Shown here one piece after another: positions 25,157 through 35,550 of a stretch of DNA of 64,000 nt. Under the pieces are notes generated by a model that was given only the letters and a program-made list of their open reading frames with translations, was not told the origin of the DNA and did not search any database. Numbering within the stretch: the stretch's first letter is position 1; every line of letters starts with the position of its first letter. Both the position numbers and the translations under genes were made by a program. Origin of the DNA: Actinoplanes sp. N902-109 (lineage in GTDB: Bacteria > Actinomycetota > Actinomycetes > Mycobacteriales > Micromonosporaceae); NCBI RefSeq assembly GCF_000389965.1, contig NC_021191.1, forward strand, positions 7,627,501 to 7,691,500, given 5' to 3'.

Positions 25157-25648
25157 GTGACACCCGAGCACTCCACCCGCACAGCCGCCCCGGTGGCGTA
25201 CGCCGAACGGTTGCGTGCCCCGTGGTGGATGTGGCCCCTCGCGCTCGGCACCGCGGGCCTGCTGGCGGCCGAGATCTGGATGGGCAGCGCGGGCCTGCGC
25301 GCGTGGGTGCCGTTCGCCGTGCTGCTGCCGCTGTCCTTGATCTGGCCCTGGTGGCTGGGGCGCATCCGGGTGGCGGTCACCGCCGGCGAGTTCCAGGCCG
25401 ACGACGCCCGGCTGCCGCTCGCCGTCATCGCCGACGTGGTGGCCCTGGACGCCGACGGCAAGCGCGAGGTGCTCGGGGTCGGGGCGCACCCGCTGGCCTT
25501 CGTGATCCAGCGCCCGTGGATCGGCGGCGCGGTGCAGATCGTGCTGGACGACCCGGCCGACCCCACACCGTTCTGGGTGATCAGCACCCGGCACCCGGTC
25601 GACCTGGCCACCGCCCTGCTCACCGCCGTCCGGGAACCCCGCGGCTAG
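25157..25648 (+). CDS. DUF3093 membrane protein
   Basis: A 163-residue protein of the actinobacterial DUF3093 family (Rv2698 by position). Two membrane segments near the N-terminus ([20 protein letters not shown] and [16 protein letters not shown]) are followed by a soluble domain with [19 protein letters not shown] and [15 protein letters not shown]. Function unknown. The GTG at 25157 fits a leaderless start (TACCCT seven bases before). It is divergent from dut, and its stop overlaps the end of the next convergent gene by four bases. Confidence 0.85.
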   Translation: MTPEHSTRTAAPVAYAERLRAPWWMWPLALGTAGLLAAEIWMGSAGLRAWVPFAVLLPLSLIWPWWLGRIRVAVTAGEFQADDARLPLAVIADVVALDADGKREVLGVGAHPLAFVIQRPWIGGAVQIVLDDPADPTPFWVISTRHPVDLATALLTAVREPRG

Positions 25649-26499
25649 CGCGGCAGCGAGCGGCGCTTCTTTCGCAAGTCCTTGATCAAATTGTCGCCGA
25701 GCGAGCGGGTCGCGCGACGGTTCAGGTAGCTGGCCACGGCCGCGCCGGTGAGCAGCGGTCCCATGGTGGTCAGGTTGCGCCCGAAGCGGCGCAGCAGGCT
25801 GCTCTGCAGTTCCTTGCGGGCGGCCGTGCCCAGCACGCTGGCGACACCCACCCCGGGCACCAGCGGGTTGACACCACGCTGGCTGGACCAGGACTGCACC
25901 AGCGCCACCGTCTTCTGCGTGGCGGAGCCGGTCACCGGCCGGCCGTACACCTCGTGCAGCTCGCCGATCAACTTCATCTCGATCGAGACCACGGCGACCG
26001 TCTCGGCGGCCAGCAGCACCGGGGCCGACAGCAGTGCCGGAGCGGCGACCCACTCGACCGAGGCCACCCCGCCCCCGGCCGCACCCACCCCGGCGGTCGC
26101 GCGGGCGGCGTTGCGCACCAGCCGCTCGGCGATCTCGTCGTCGTCGAGACCGGTGAAGTGCTGGCGAAGCGTTTCGATGTCCCGCACCGGGACGTGCGGG
26201 GCGATGTCGGCGACCGTGTCGGCCATCCAGCGCATCGCGGCCTTGGGGCGGAACAGCTGGCCCAGGCCCCGGCGGCGGACGTCGCCCACCAGCCGGCCCA
26301 GCAGGTGCCGCCGCTTGTCCGGGGCGAGATCGTCCGCGGTCAGCGCGGCCACGGTGGCGCCGAGTTCGGCGTCCGCCACGGGCACCAGCTCGGTGCCCGG
26401 CTGCTGCTCGCGTGGTGTCCCGCCGGGAGCCTGGTCGACCTCGATGAGCTCGGGCCCCGGTGCTGCGGTCGGTACCGAGTTCTCGTCTGGGCGGCTCAT
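25645..26499 (-). CDS. Conserved actinobacterial protein of unknown function
   Basis: A 284-residue protein. The first 65 residues are acidic and disordered. A conserved Asp-rich helix follows ([21 protein letters not shown]), then a Gly/Ala-rich stretch with possible membrane-associated segments ([45 protein letters not shown]) and a basic C-terminus. I cannot name the family. The ATG at 26499 has GGGGAGG nine bases upstream. Convergent with DUF3093 (four-base overlap). Confidence 0.65.
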   Translation of the reverse strand: MSRPDENSVPTAAPGPELIEVDQAPGGTPREQQPGTELVPVADAELGATVAALTADDLAPDKRRHLLGRLVGDVRRRGLGQLFRPKAAMRWMADTVADIAPHVPVRDIETLRQHFTGLDDDEIAERLVRNAARATAGVGAAGGGVASVEWVAAPALLSAPVLLAAETVAVVSIEMKLIGELHEVYGRPVTGSATQKTVALVQSWSSQRGVNPLVPGVGVASVLGTAARKELQSSLLRRFGRNLTTMGPLLTGAAVASYLNRRATRSLGDNLIKDLRKKRRSLPR

Positions 26500-26628
26500 G
26501 CTGGTCGACCTCCCCGTTCGTCTGCCGTGGTCAGACCACATACCCAATCGGACCCGAGGGCACACGGACTGCACGCGGCGCCCGGCCGTCGATGACGGCC
26601 GGGTGGTGAATTCTGCCCGGGAGGGCGG

Positions 26629-26925
26629 TCAGGCACATTCCCGGCAGATCAGTTCCCCGTTGCGCTCGGCGGCCAGCTGGCTGCGGTGATGCACGAGGAA
26701 ACAGCGGGCGCAGCGGAACTCGTCGGTCTGCATCGGCAGCACCTTGACGGTCAGTTCCTCGTCGGCCAGGTCGGCACCGGGGAGCTCGAAGCTCTCCGCC
26801 ACCTCGACCTCGTCGACATCCACTGCACCCGACTGCGAGTCGGCGCGGCGGGCCTTGAGTTCCTCGAGGCTGTCCTCGCCGAGGTCTACCTCATCGCGAC
26901 GCGGGGCGTCGTAGTCGGTGGCCAT
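26629..26925 (-). CDS. DUF4193 zinc-ribbon-like protein
   Basis: A 98-residue acidic protein. The first 65 residues are rich in Asp/Glu, and the C-terminus carries two CxxC pairs (RCARCFLVHHR and ICREC) that form a likely zinc ribbon. This is the DUF4193 family, conserved in actinobacteria (Rv2699c by position). The role is unknown; RNA polymerase binding has been proposed for similar small acidic zinc proteins, but nothing here shows it. AGGAGA lies about ten bases before the ATG. Confidence 0.88.
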   Translation of the reverse strand: MATDYDAPRRDEVDLGEDSLEELKARRADSQSGAVDVDEVEVAESFELPGADLADEELTVKVLPMQTDEFRCARCFLVHHRSQLAAERNGELICRECA

Positions 26926-27291
26926 CGGATTTCACTCTCCTGTATCGATGTGTCACTTGGCGTAAGTAACGCCAGCGACGGCGTTTCGGTTCCCGGTCTG
27001 ACGGACTTTTCTCCCCGGCATGTCAGCAGGGAACGATCGTCCGCCGAGGCGCCCCCACCCCCTCGTGAAACTGCCTCGGCAGACGCGGCACGTTACCTCC
27101 CCGGTGGGAGGGTTGTACGCCCGCGGGCAGCCAATTGTTCCCGATGTGACTGAGGCGACATCAAAGTAGGGGTACCCGGCCGTGGATCATCGTCGCCGCG
27201 CCGGAGTCTTTCCCTGTTTCCGCGCATGATGCGGCCTCACGCTAACCTCACCCGAGACCACCATCGACGTCCGAACCTGGAGTAGCAGTCC
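26926..27291. other. Intergenic region between DUF4193 and cei
   Basis: 366 bases without a gene. It must hold divergent promoters for DUF4193 and cei. A TAACCT hexamer at 27243-27248 could be the cei -10, and a small dyad GGCGT-AAGTA-ACGCC lies near the DUF4193 start. Nothing else is recognisable. Confidence 0.5.
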
Positions 27292-27831
27292 ATGAGCTTT
27301 GCGCGCGTACGAGCCCTCGTGGTGGTCGGTGTTCTCGCCGTGGCTGCCGTGGTCTTCGTCGTGGTGGCGCTGGTCCGCGACACGCAGAGCGACGCGGTGA
27401 ACAGCGGCGGCTGCCCCGACGGCGCGGTGATGGCGGACGTGAGCCTGCCGGACAACCCGGAGGACGTGACGGTCCGCGTGCTCAACGGCACCAGCAAGCA
27501 GGGTCTGGCCGACAGCGTGTCCAACGAGTTCAAGAACCGCCGGTTCAAGACCCAGAAGCCCGCCGAGGACAAGAAGAAGATCGACGGCGTCGCGGTCATG
27601 CGGTACGGACCCGAGGCGGTCGGCTCGGCCTGGCTGCTGCGGGCGTACTTCCTCAACCAGGCCGACACCGAGTACAACCCCAAGCGCAAGGGCAAGGTCG
27701 TCGACATCTCCATCGGCGACAACTTCCAGCAGCTGGCCACCACCACCGAGGTCAACCAGTCGCTGGTCGAGCTCGGTGAGCCGCAGACGCCGCCGGGCGC
27801 CTGCGCCGCGCCGGCCAAGAAGGACTCCTGA
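27292..27831 (+). CDS. cei: Cei-like envelope protein with LytR_C domain
   Basis: A 179-residue protein. One N-terminal membrane segment (about 8-28) is followed by an extracytoplasmic LytR_C domain (about 58-155) recognisable by [18 protein letters not shown] and the later [13 protein letters not shown]. Two Cys (GGCPDG and GACAAP) may pair. The M. tuberculosis counterpart at the same chromosomal position, Rv2700, is Cei, needed for envelope integrity. The ATG at 27292 follows a weak AGG-like site. It is convergent with suhB. Confidence 0.85.
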   Translation: MSFARVRALVVVGVLAVAAVVFVVVALVRDTQSDAVNSGGCPDGAVMADVSLPDNPEDVTVRVLNGTSKQGLADSVSNEFKNRRFKTQKPAEDKKKIDGVAVMRYGPEAVGSAWLLRAYFLNQADTEYNPKRKGKVVDISIGDNFQQLATTTEVNQSLVELGEPQTPPGACAAPAKKDS

Positions 27832-27844
27832 CCCACCCCGTGCG

Positions 27845-27873
27845 CCGCAGACGGCCGTTGCGGGCCGCTGCGG
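27845..27873. terminator. Hairpin between convergent cei and suhB
   Basis: CCGCAG at 27845-27850 pairs with CTGCGG at 27868-27873, and an inner GGCC/GGCC pair extends the stem. It lies between two convergent stops. Confidence 0.4.
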
Positions 27874-27925
27874 TGCGGGCAGCGCCGGAGTCGTGTTCGC
27901 GCCGCAGGGAGCCGCTGAGGGCCCC

Positions 27926-28741
27926 TTACGGCCCGGCGGCGGCGTCGAGCTCCACCAGCGCGTCGTGCAGCGCCGGGAAGATCGCCGGTGGAGCCGCCAC
28001 GAGCAGCTGCCCGCTCGCCGGGGCACCCTCGAGTCCGGACACCACCAGACCGGCCTCAGTGGCCACCAGACCGCCCGCGGCGTAGTCCCACGGGTTGAGT
28101 CCCTTCTCGAAATAGGCGTCCAGGCTGCCCTCGGCGGCCAGGCACAGGTCGATCGAGGCCGCGCCGATGCGGCGGATGTCGCGCACCCGGGTGATCAACC
28201 CCGCCACCACCGCGCCCTGGTGGGCCCGCCGGGCCGCGTCGTAGCCGAAGCCGGTGCCGACCAGGGTCTGGTCGAGGGTGGTGCGGGCGGAGCCGGTCAG
28301 CCGCCGGCCGTCGCGCCAGGCGCCGCCGCCGAGCGTGGCCGTCCACTCGTCGCCGGTGGCCGGGTTGTGCACCACGCCCGCCACGACCGTGCCCTCGACC
28401 TCGGCCGCCAGCGACACCGCGTACTGCGGGATGCCGTACAGATAATTGACCGTGCCATCGATGGGGTCCAGGATCCAGCGGACGGAGCCGGCGGCGGTGC
28501 CGTCGTCAGCGGCGCGGTCGCCGTACTCCTCGCCGAGGACGCCGTCGCCCGGGCGCTCGCGCCGCAGGGCATCGACCACCTGACGCTCGACGGCCTTGTC
28601 CGCGGCCGTGACCACATCGGTATCCGTGCTCTTGGTCTCGATGTCAGTGATCGCCCCGGCCCGCATGCGCTTGGCGGTCGCCGCCGCTTCCCGCGCGATG
28701 CGCACCGCGATGACGAGCAGGTCCTCCGGTTTTTCAGGCAC
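27926..28741 (-). CDS. suhB: Inositol monophosphatase family protein
   Basis: A 271-residue metal-dependent phosphatase. Family motifs are GEEYG (Glu71), the signature [17 protein letters not shown] with Asp92 and Asp95, and the C-terminal [10 protein letters not shown] with the third metal ligand Asp. It dephosphorylates inositol 1-phosphate, which in actinobacteria feeds phosphatidylinositol and mycothiol synthesis. Position next to the principal sigma factor is conserved (Rv2701c). The start used is the GTG at 28741. It is divergent from the sigma gene. Confidence 0.92.
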   Translation of the reverse strand: MPEKPEDLLVIAVRIAREAAATAKRMRAGAITDIETKSTDTDVVTAADKAVERQVVDALRRERPGDGVLGEEYGDRAADDGTAAGSVRWILDPIDGTVNYLYGIPQYAVSLAAEVEGTVVAGVVHNPATGDEWTATLGGGAWRDGRRLTGSARTTLDQTLVGTGFGYDAARRAHQGAVVAGLITRVRDIRRIGAASIDLCLAAEGSLDAYFEKGLNPWDYAAGGLVATEAGLVVSGLEGAPASGQLLVAAPPAIFPALHDALVELDAAAGP

Positions 28742-28846
28742 TTCCCACCGCCCTTTCAGCCGCTGACATTCTCCCGCCCGGCGGTTCGACGAAGGTCGGC
28801 GGCCCCCCGCGGCGCGCTGCGGCGGGAGGATCTCGCTGAACGGCGC

Positions 28847-28852
28847 TACAAT
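28847..28852 (+). promoter_or_regulatory. Putative -10 element of the principal sigma factor gene
   Basis: TACAAT at 28847-28852 is the best -10 match in the suhB/sigma intergenic region, 145 bases before the GTG start. No good TTGACA-like -35 is present at normal spacing. Confidence 0.4.
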
Positions 28853-28996
28853 TCACCCCTGCCCACGCTTCACGGACGACCGCCCGCAAGCCAGTCCGCG
28901 TCCCGGGGGCTCCCCACACCACACCGGCCAGCCTCGTTTCGCCGCGTGCTGCGCTGGGCCCATGGCCGTGTTTCATCGCCCTCCGGAAGGTCATTC

Positions 28997-30559
<1,563 letters not shown>

Positions 30560-30575
30560 GCCAGGCGAGCACCGG

Positions 30576-30609
30576 CCGCGCCACTGCCCCGCTCGGGGTG
30601 GTGGCGCGG
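30576..30609 (+). terminator. Hairpin terminator after sigA
   Basis: CCGCGCCAC pairs with GTGGCGCGG, and an inner GCCCC/GGGG extends the stem. It begins 17 bases after the stop and is followed by a short T-run (TTTCGC). Confidence 0.7.
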
Positions 30610-30612
30610 TTT

Positions 30613-30963
30613 CGCTATAAGCGCACTGCGGTTGGTCACCGAGGGTGGGGACGTCCGTTGTGCCCCGGAGAGCCGGAATCGCACTGGGCACGTACATAGT
30701 GATCAGTACGGGATCGGCTGCCATTCCGTCAACACTGGGTGCCCTTTTGGTCACTACCCGTACATCGCCCGGTGGTGATCAGACCGTTGTGCAGAAATGA
30801 TCGTTGACGTGGCACCCTTGGGGCACGGCACACTAGCCGGACCACATGTGACTTGGATCCCCCCAGGGCACAGTGGGAAGGCTGCAACGGCCAAGGGTGT
30901 TGCACGATGGGTGAACGGTAGCCGAGGAACATGTTCATCGGTGACGACCAGAGGAGGAAGGCG
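30613..30963 (+). other. Long non-coding leader before the DUF7455-like gene
   Basis: About 350 bases with no gene and clearly lower GC than the neighbours. TTGACG at 30804-30809 is a good -35 but no convincing -10 sits at standard spacing. GTACGGG (30706-30712) is complementary to CCCGTAC (30757-30763), and the block GGTGATCAG-like sequence recurs. It could be a structured leader or a small RNA. Confidence 0.4.
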
Positions 30964-31203
30964 ATGACCCCGACTCTCACGCCGCCGGCGGGAAGCGTGG
31001 CCGGACCAGCAGCCGATGAACGGTGCGACCGCTGCAATGCAGCCGGGAAGCTCCGTCTGACCCTGGCTGGTGGCGGTGAACTGGTGTTCTGCGGACACCA
31101 CGCCAACCGGTACGCCGAGGACCTGGTGAAGATCGCGGTGCAGTACAACGCCGACCCCGAATTCACGTGGCGCGGCGCGGACATGATGTCTAACTCCAAC
31201 TAA
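30964..31203 (+). CDS. Small zinc-finger-like protein (DUF7455 type)
   Basis: A 79-residue protein with a CDRC pair (ERCDRCNAAGK) and a later CGHHANRY segment that together look like a Cys/His zinc site. It is followed by DLVKIAVQYN. Proteins of this type are commonly found next to the principal sigma gene in actinobacteria, and I assign it to DUF7455 from memory. The ATG at 30964 is chosen because GAGGAGGAAG lies immediately upstream; an earlier in-frame ATG lacks a site. It begins after a long non-coding leader. Confidence 0.7.
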   Translation: MTPTLTPPAGSVAGPAADERCDRCNAAGKLRLTLAGGGELVFCGHHANRYAEDLVKIAVQYNADPEFTWRGADMMSNSN

Positions 31204-31330
31204 CCCCGGATAGCAGCATCGAGGGCGCCCCTGGTGTGGGGGCGCCCTTCGCTGTGTGCGGGCCCCGGCGCGGCGCTCCGGGGCGGCCAGCCGACCGCCC
31301 GGCAGGTACGCGGGGGACTCGCCCGCCCAG

Positions 31331-31693
31331 TCAGGCCGCGAACAGCAGCGCGGCGCTGATGAGAACGATGATCGCGGTGGCGGCGTGGATGCCGAAGGCC
31401 ACTGCCTTGGTGCCGCCGTTGCGGAGGACGATTGCCGCGTCGCCGAAGGGCACGATGGCCACGACGAGCATGAACCAGGCCTCGGCCGTGGTGCCGGCAA
31501 ACACCAGCAGGCAGAGGCCGACGATGCCGTAGGTGATGTCCCGGACGCCCTTCACGCTCAGGTAGGCGTTGGGCGACGACGGGACACCGTAGCCGGCAGC
31601 CGCCCGCTCGGGCTGGAGCAGGAACCGGCCGCCGATGTACATGATGAACAGGTTCAGGACGACGGCGAGTCCGTAGGCGACACCGTTGAGCAT
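31331..31693 (-). CDS. DUF4267 membrane protein
   Basis: A 120-residue protein with four predicted membrane segments (AYGLAVVLNLFIMYIGG, DITYGIVGLCLLVFAG, WFMLVVAIVPFGDAAIVL, AVAFGIHAATAIIVLISAALLFAA) and the DUF4267 signature around FLLQPERAAAGYGVPS and YLSVKGVRDI. Function unknown. Related genes often sit next to a TetR regulator; none is adjacent here, but two identical operators frame its promoter. The ATG at 31693 follows GGGAG by five bases and is preferred over an ATG four codons earlier. Confidence 0.8.
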   Translation of the reverse strand: MLNGVAYGLAVVLNLFIMYIGGRFLLQPERAAAGYGVPSSPNAYLSVKGVRDITYGIVGLCLLVFAGTTAEAWFMLVVAIVPFGDAAIVLRNGGTKAVAFGIHAATAIIVLISAALLFAA

Positions 31694-31708
31694 GACCACT
31701 CCCATTTG

Positions 31709-31771
31709 CTAGCAGCGCTAGATCTACAGCCGACGCTAACAGGTCGGTGCAAGAAAATCTAGCGGTGCTAG
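31709..31771 (-). promoter_or_regulatory. Promoter of DUF4267 flanked by twin dyad operators
   Basis: Two copies of CTAGC-N3-GCTAG lie at 31709-31721 and 31759-31771, centres 50 bp apart. Between them the minus strand has TTGCAC and TGTAGA at 18-bp spacing. One operator covers the start point and the other lies just upstream of the -35, a typical repressor layout. Confidence 0.65.
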
Positions 31772-31787
31772 CAAGTGCCGGACGGCG

Positions 31788-33512
31788 CTACATCGTCTGG
31801 ATGGTCGCGATGCGCTCTTCCAGCTGCTCGATGGTGGCCTGAGCGGACGGCGGGCCGCCGCACAACCGGCGGAGCTCGGCGTGGATCTTGCCGTGGGGCA
31901 GGTTGGTGCGATGGTGGTGGGCAGCCACCAGGGTGTTGAGCTGACGGCGCAGGTTGACCCGGCGCTCCCCCGCGCTCATCGGCGCCTCGCGAGGCGCCGG
32001 GACGGTGTCCTCGACGACCGGCTTCGGGGTTCGCTTCTGGGCGGCGATCTGATCGGCCTGGCGCTTGTTCAGCAGCGCGGTGACCTGGTCGGGGGTGAGC
32101 AAGCCGGGCAGGCCGAGGTATTCCTCCTCCTCGGCCGAGCCGGTGCGGGCCCCGGTGCCGAAGGAGGCGCCGTCATAGATGACCTGATCGAGCTCCGCGG
32201 TGGCGGACAGGGCCTCGAAGTGCTTCTCGAGCTCGCCCTCGGCCTTCTCCTCGCGCTGGGCGCGTTCGAGGAGGCTGTCGTCCAGGCCGTCGGGGTCCTT
32301 GGGGGCGCCGAGGATGTGATCGCGCTGCGCCTCCATCTCGCTGGCCAGCCCGAGCAGGTGGGGCACGCTGGGCAGGAAGACCGTCGCGGTCTCGCCCGGC
32401 CGGCGGGTACGGACGAACCGCCCGATCGCCTGCGCGAAGTACAACGGCGTCGAGGCACTGGTGGCGTACACGCCGACGGCCAGCCGCGGGATGTCGACGC
32501 CCTCGGACACCATCCGGACGGCGACCATCCAGCGCTGCTCGGACAGGGCGAACTGGGCGATGCGGTCCGAGGCACCCTGATCGTCGGAGAGCACCACGAC
32601 CGCCTTCTCGCCGGAGACCTCCTCCAGCAGCTTGGCGTACGCCCGGGCGGTCTGCTGGTCGCTGGCGATGACCAGGCCGCCGGCGTCGGTGATGCCGTGC
32701 GCGCGCAGCCGGGACAGCCGGGCGTCGGCCGCGCGCAGCACCTGCGGCATCCAGTCGCCGCGGTGGTCGAGGGCGGTGCGCCAGGCCTGGGAGACGAGGT
32801 CCTTGGTCATCGGCTCGCCGAGGCGGGCCGCCAGCTCGTCACCGGCGTTGGTGCGCCAGCGGGTCTCGCCGGAGTAGGCCAGGAAGATGACCGGCCGGAC
32901 GACGCCGTCGCGCAGCGCGTCGCTGTAGCCGTACACCGAGTCGGCCCGGGAGCGTTGCAGGCCGTCCTCGCCACGTTCGTAATCGACGAAGGGGATGGGG
33001 TTCTCGTCCGAGCGGAACGGCGTGCCGGTCAGCATCAGCCGCCGCTCGGCCTGGTCGAACGCCTGCTTGACGCCGTCGCCCCAGGTCCGCGAGTCGCCGG
33101 CGTGGTGGATCTCGTCGAGGATGACCATGGTGTTGCGGGTCATGGTGCGCCGCCGGTGCACGGCGGGAGCCATGCCGACCTGGGCATAGGTGAGCACCGC
33201 GCCGTGGAAGTCGCGGGCGCTGTGCACGTCGGAGTTGCGGAAGGCCGGGTCGAGCTGGATGCCCACCCGGGCCGCCGCGGCCGCCCACTGGGTCTTCAGG
33301 TGCTCGGTCGGGCAGACCACGGTGACCGCGTCGACGGTGCCGTCGTTGAGCAGCTCCGCCGCGATGCGCAGGGCGAACGTGGTCTTCCCGGCGCCCGGGG
33401 TGGCGACCGCCATGAAGTCGGGCGAGCGCTTGCGCAGATACTTGACCAGGGCTTTGCGCTGCCAGTCACGCAGCGCGGGGAAGGTCTCCAGATTGGGCAA
33501 CTGCGGACTCAA
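31788..33512 (-). CDS. DEAD/DEAH-box (superfamily 2) helicase
   Basis: A 574-residue helicase. Walker A is TPGAGKTT (Lys43), Walker B is LDEIHHAG, motif III is MLTGTPFRSD and motif VI is QAIGRFVRTRR, with WMVAVRMVSEGVDIPRL as motif V. The C-terminal third has a long charged stretch and two helical hairpins of unknown role. Similar single-subunit helicases occur in most actinobacteria, and the substrate is unknown. The start is the TTG at 33512 with GGAAGGGA about ten bases before it. The 3' end is followed by the operator region of DUF4267. Confidence 0.88.
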   Translation of the reverse strand: MSPQLPNLETFPALRDWQRKALVKYLRKRSPDFMAVATPGAGKTTFALRIAAELLNDGTVDAVTVVCPTEHLKTQWAAAAARVGIQLDPAFRNSDVHSARDFHGAVLTYAQVGMAPAVHRRRTMTRNTMVILDEIHHAGDSRTWGDGVKQAFDQAERRLMLTGTPFRSDENPIPFVDYERGEDGLQRSRADSVYGYSDALRDGVVRPVIFLAYSGETRWRTNAGDELAARLGEPMTKDLVSQAWRTALDHRGDWMPQVLRAADARLSRLRAHGITDAGGLVIASDQQTARAYAKLLEEVSGEKAVVVLSDDQGASDRIAQFALSEQRWMVAVRMVSEGVDIPRLAVGVYATSASTPLYFAQAIGRFVRTRRPGETATVFLPSVPHLLGLASEMEAQRDHILGAPKDPDGLDDSLLERAQREEKAEGELEKHFEALSATAELDQVIYDGASFGTGARTGSAEEEEYLGLPGLLTPDQVTALLNKRQADQIAAQKRTPKPVVEDTVPAPREAPMSAGERRVNLRRQLNTLVAAHHHRTNLPHGKIHAELRRLCGGPPSAQATIEQLEERIATIQTM

Positions 33513-33546
33513 GCTGCAACGATCCCTTCCAGGAAGAACAAACAGG

Positions 33547-34161
33547 TCACGGCACGGCCACCGGCGCCGACCACCGCCGGTGCAGCGCGAGCAACCGCAA
33601 CCCGGTCACGGCCACGGCGGCCCCGGCCAGGGTGACCACGTCGGCCACGCCGAGCCAGTTCAGAACGGTAACCGCGACGGCGCCACCGAGTGCGACCACC
33701 GCATAGATGTCACGCTGCAGGACCGCCGGGATCTCACCGGTGAGCAGGTCACGGGCCAGGCCGCCGCCGATCGATGTGAGCATCCCCACCAGGCAGGCCC
33801 CGACGGGTGGTACGCCGACGTCGAGGGCCTTGAGGGTGCCGGTGACCGTGAACAGCCCGAGACCGGCGGCGTCGAGCACCAGCACAGTACGCCGCAGTCG
33901 AGCCAGCTGCGGGTGGAACCAGAACACGGCCAGCGAGGCGCCCACGGCGGTGACGGCGTACCGCCAGTCGGCAAAAGCGAGCGGCGGCACCGCGCCGATC
34001 ACCAGATCGCGCAGGATGCCGCCGCCGAGCGCCGCCACGAAACCGACGAACGCCACGCCGAACAGGTCGAGCCGCTTCGCGACCGCGGCGCTGGCGCCGG
34101 AAGCCGCGAAGACCGCCACCCCGATCAGGTCCGCGACGAGCAGGCTGTAGCTCCCCGTCAC
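33547..34161 (-). CDS. TRIC-type (UPF0126) cation channel family protein
   Basis: A 204-residue membrane protein with about seven helices and the internal duplication of the UPF0126/TRIC family. The repeated signature appears as GGGILRDLVIGAVPP and GGGLARDLLTGEIPA. Prokaryotic TRIC proteins form trimeric monovalent-cation channels. The GTG at 34161 is the only early start. It is preceded on the same strand by DUF3039 and followed by the helicase. Confidence 0.88.
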   Translation of the reverse strand: MTGSYSLLVADLIGVAVFAASGASAAVAKRLDLFGVAFVGFVAALGGGILRDLVIGAVPPLAFADWRYAVTAVGASLAVFWFHPQLARLRRTVLVLDAAGLGLFTVTGTLKALDVGVPPVGACLVGMLTSIGGGLARDLLTGEIPAVLQRDIYAVVALGGAVAVTVLNWLGVADVVTLAGAAVAVTGLRLLALHRRWSAPVAVP

Positions 34162-34192
34162 CGGAAATTACCCCTGAACCGAGCTGAAACGG

Positions 34193-34411
34193 TCAGTGCT
34201 GCATAGCCTCGTAGATCTCCTTGCACTGCGGGCACACCGGGGAACCCGGCTTCGGCGACTTGGTCACCGGGAAGGTCTCGCCGCACAGGGCGATCACGAA
34301 CGTGCCCATGACCGCGCTCTCCGCGATCTTTTCCTTGCGCACGTAGTGGAACATCTCCGGCGCGGTGTCGGCGTCCTTCGTCTCCGGGCGCTCGAGGATC
34401 TGCGTGCTCAC
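34193..34411 (-). CDS. DUF3039 protein
   Basis: A 72-residue actinobacterial protein of the DUF3039 family. Its core is MFHYVRKEKIAESAVMGTFV, then ALCGETFPVTKSPKPGSPVC and PQCKEIYEAM. One Cys in ALCGE and a later CPQC pair suggest a metal site. Function unknown; a constant neighbour of the helicase in this group. Reads away from psuG. Confidence 0.88.
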   Translation of the reverse strand: MSTQILERPETKDADTAPEMFHYVRKEKIAESAVMGTFVIALCGETFPVTKSPKPGSPVCPQCKEIYEAMQH

Positions 34412-34567
34412 GGCTTCTGCCTCTCGTCTTCGTCTCAGCAGCGTTCATCTCAGCGGTGGTGGCACCGGCCGCGAGCCCCCCGGCTTCCGCGGCGGTGGAA
34501 GCTCCAAACGGCAAGTCTGACACCTCACGCCTGGTCGGTCCAACGACGATGGCCTCCAAGAGGGCCG

Positions 34568-34573
34568 TACCTT
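34568..34573 (+). promoter_or_regulatory. Putative -10 element of the psuGK operon
   Basis: TACCTT lies seven bases before the GTG at 34581. No Shine-Dalgarno precedes that GTG, which fits a leaderless transcript. Confidence 0.4.
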
Positions 34574-34580
34574 GGTCATC

Positions 34581-35549
34581 GTGACCGATTCCACGCGGCA
34601 AGTGGGCCGCTTCAGCATCCGTTACGGCGAGCACGTGACCCGCGCGCGCCGCGACGGCCTTCCGGTGGTGGCCCTGGAGAGCACGATCATCTCGCACGGG
34701 CTGCCCCACCCCGACAACCTGCGGGTGGCGCGCGAGATCGAGCAGACGGTCCGCGACAACGGCGCCGTCCCGGCCACGATCGGCATGCTCGGCGGTGAGC
34801 TCGTCGTCGGGCTGACGGACGCCCAGATCGAGCACCTGGCCGGCGCGGACGGCGTGGCCAAGCTGTCGGTGCGCGACCTGGCGCTCGGGGCGGCGACCGG
34901 AGCGGACGGCGCCACCACGGTCGCCGCCACCAGCGCGGTGGCCGCGGCGGCCGGGATCGGCGTGTTCGCCACCGGCGGGCTCGGCGGGGTGCACCGCGAG
35001 GCCAACGCCACGTTCGACGAGTCGGCCGACCTGACCACCCTGGCCCGGACCCCGATCGTCGTGGTCTGCGCCGGGGTCAAGTCGATCCTCGACGTGGGTG
35101 CCACCCTGGAGCGGCTGGAGACGCTGGGCGTGGCCGTGGCCGGTTACGGCACCCGGCAGTTCCCCGGCTTCTTCATCACCGACGGCGGCCACCAGGTGGA
35201 CTGGCAGCTGGACTCCCCCGAGCAGGTCGCCGCGGTGCTGGCCGCCCGTGCCGAGCACGGCGTCGGCGCGGGTGCCCTGGTGCTCGGCAACCCGCTGCCC
35301 ATCGACCAGCAGCTGGATCCCGAGCTGCACGACCGCACCCTGGCCGACGGGCTGGCCCTGCTGGCCCGCGACGGCATCAGCGGCAAGGCGGTCACCCCGT
35401 TCCTGCTGGCGCACTTCCACAGCAGCACCGAGGGCAAGAGCCTGGACGTCAACGTCCAGATCATCCTGCGCAACGCGGCCCTGGCGGCGCAGATCGCGGT
35501 GGCGGCGGCGCCGGCCCGGGCCGCGCTGGGCTTCAGCCTGCCCGGCTGA
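34581..35549 (+). CDS. psuG: Pseudouridine-5'-phosphate glycosidase
   Basis: A 322-residue enzyme that splits pseudouridine 5'-phosphate into uracil and ribose 5-phosphate. Family blocks are ALESTIISHGLPHPDNL, PATIGMLGGELVVGL, VFATGGLGGVHREA, the catalytic-Lys block VVCAGVKSILD and GNPLPIDQQLD. The GTG at 34581 is chosen over a TTG three codons earlier because of the -10-like TACCTT seven bases before it. The kinase that makes its substrate follows one base later, so the pair forms a complete pseudouridine salvage route. Confidence 0.93.
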   Translation: MTDSTRQVGRFSIRYGEHVTRARRDGLPVVALESTIISHGLPHPDNLRVAREIEQTVRDNGAVPATIGMLGGELVVGLTDAQIEHLAGADGVAKLSVRDLALGAATGADGATTVAATSAVAAAAGIGVFATGGLGGVHREANATFDESADLTTLARTPIVVVCAGVKSILDVGATLERLETLGVAVAGYGTRQFPGFFITDGGHQVDWQLDSPEQVAAVLAARAEHGVGAGALVLGNPLPIDQQLDPELHDRTLADGLALLARDGISGKAVTPFLLAHFHSSTEGKSLDVNVQIILRNAALAAQIAVAAAPARAALGFSLPG

Positions 35550-35550
35550 C

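Noticed and set aside
30809..30825. TGGCAC sequence resembling a sigma-54 promoter
   Set aside because: The second element (TTGC) is missing at correct spacing, and actinobacteria generally lack sigma-54.
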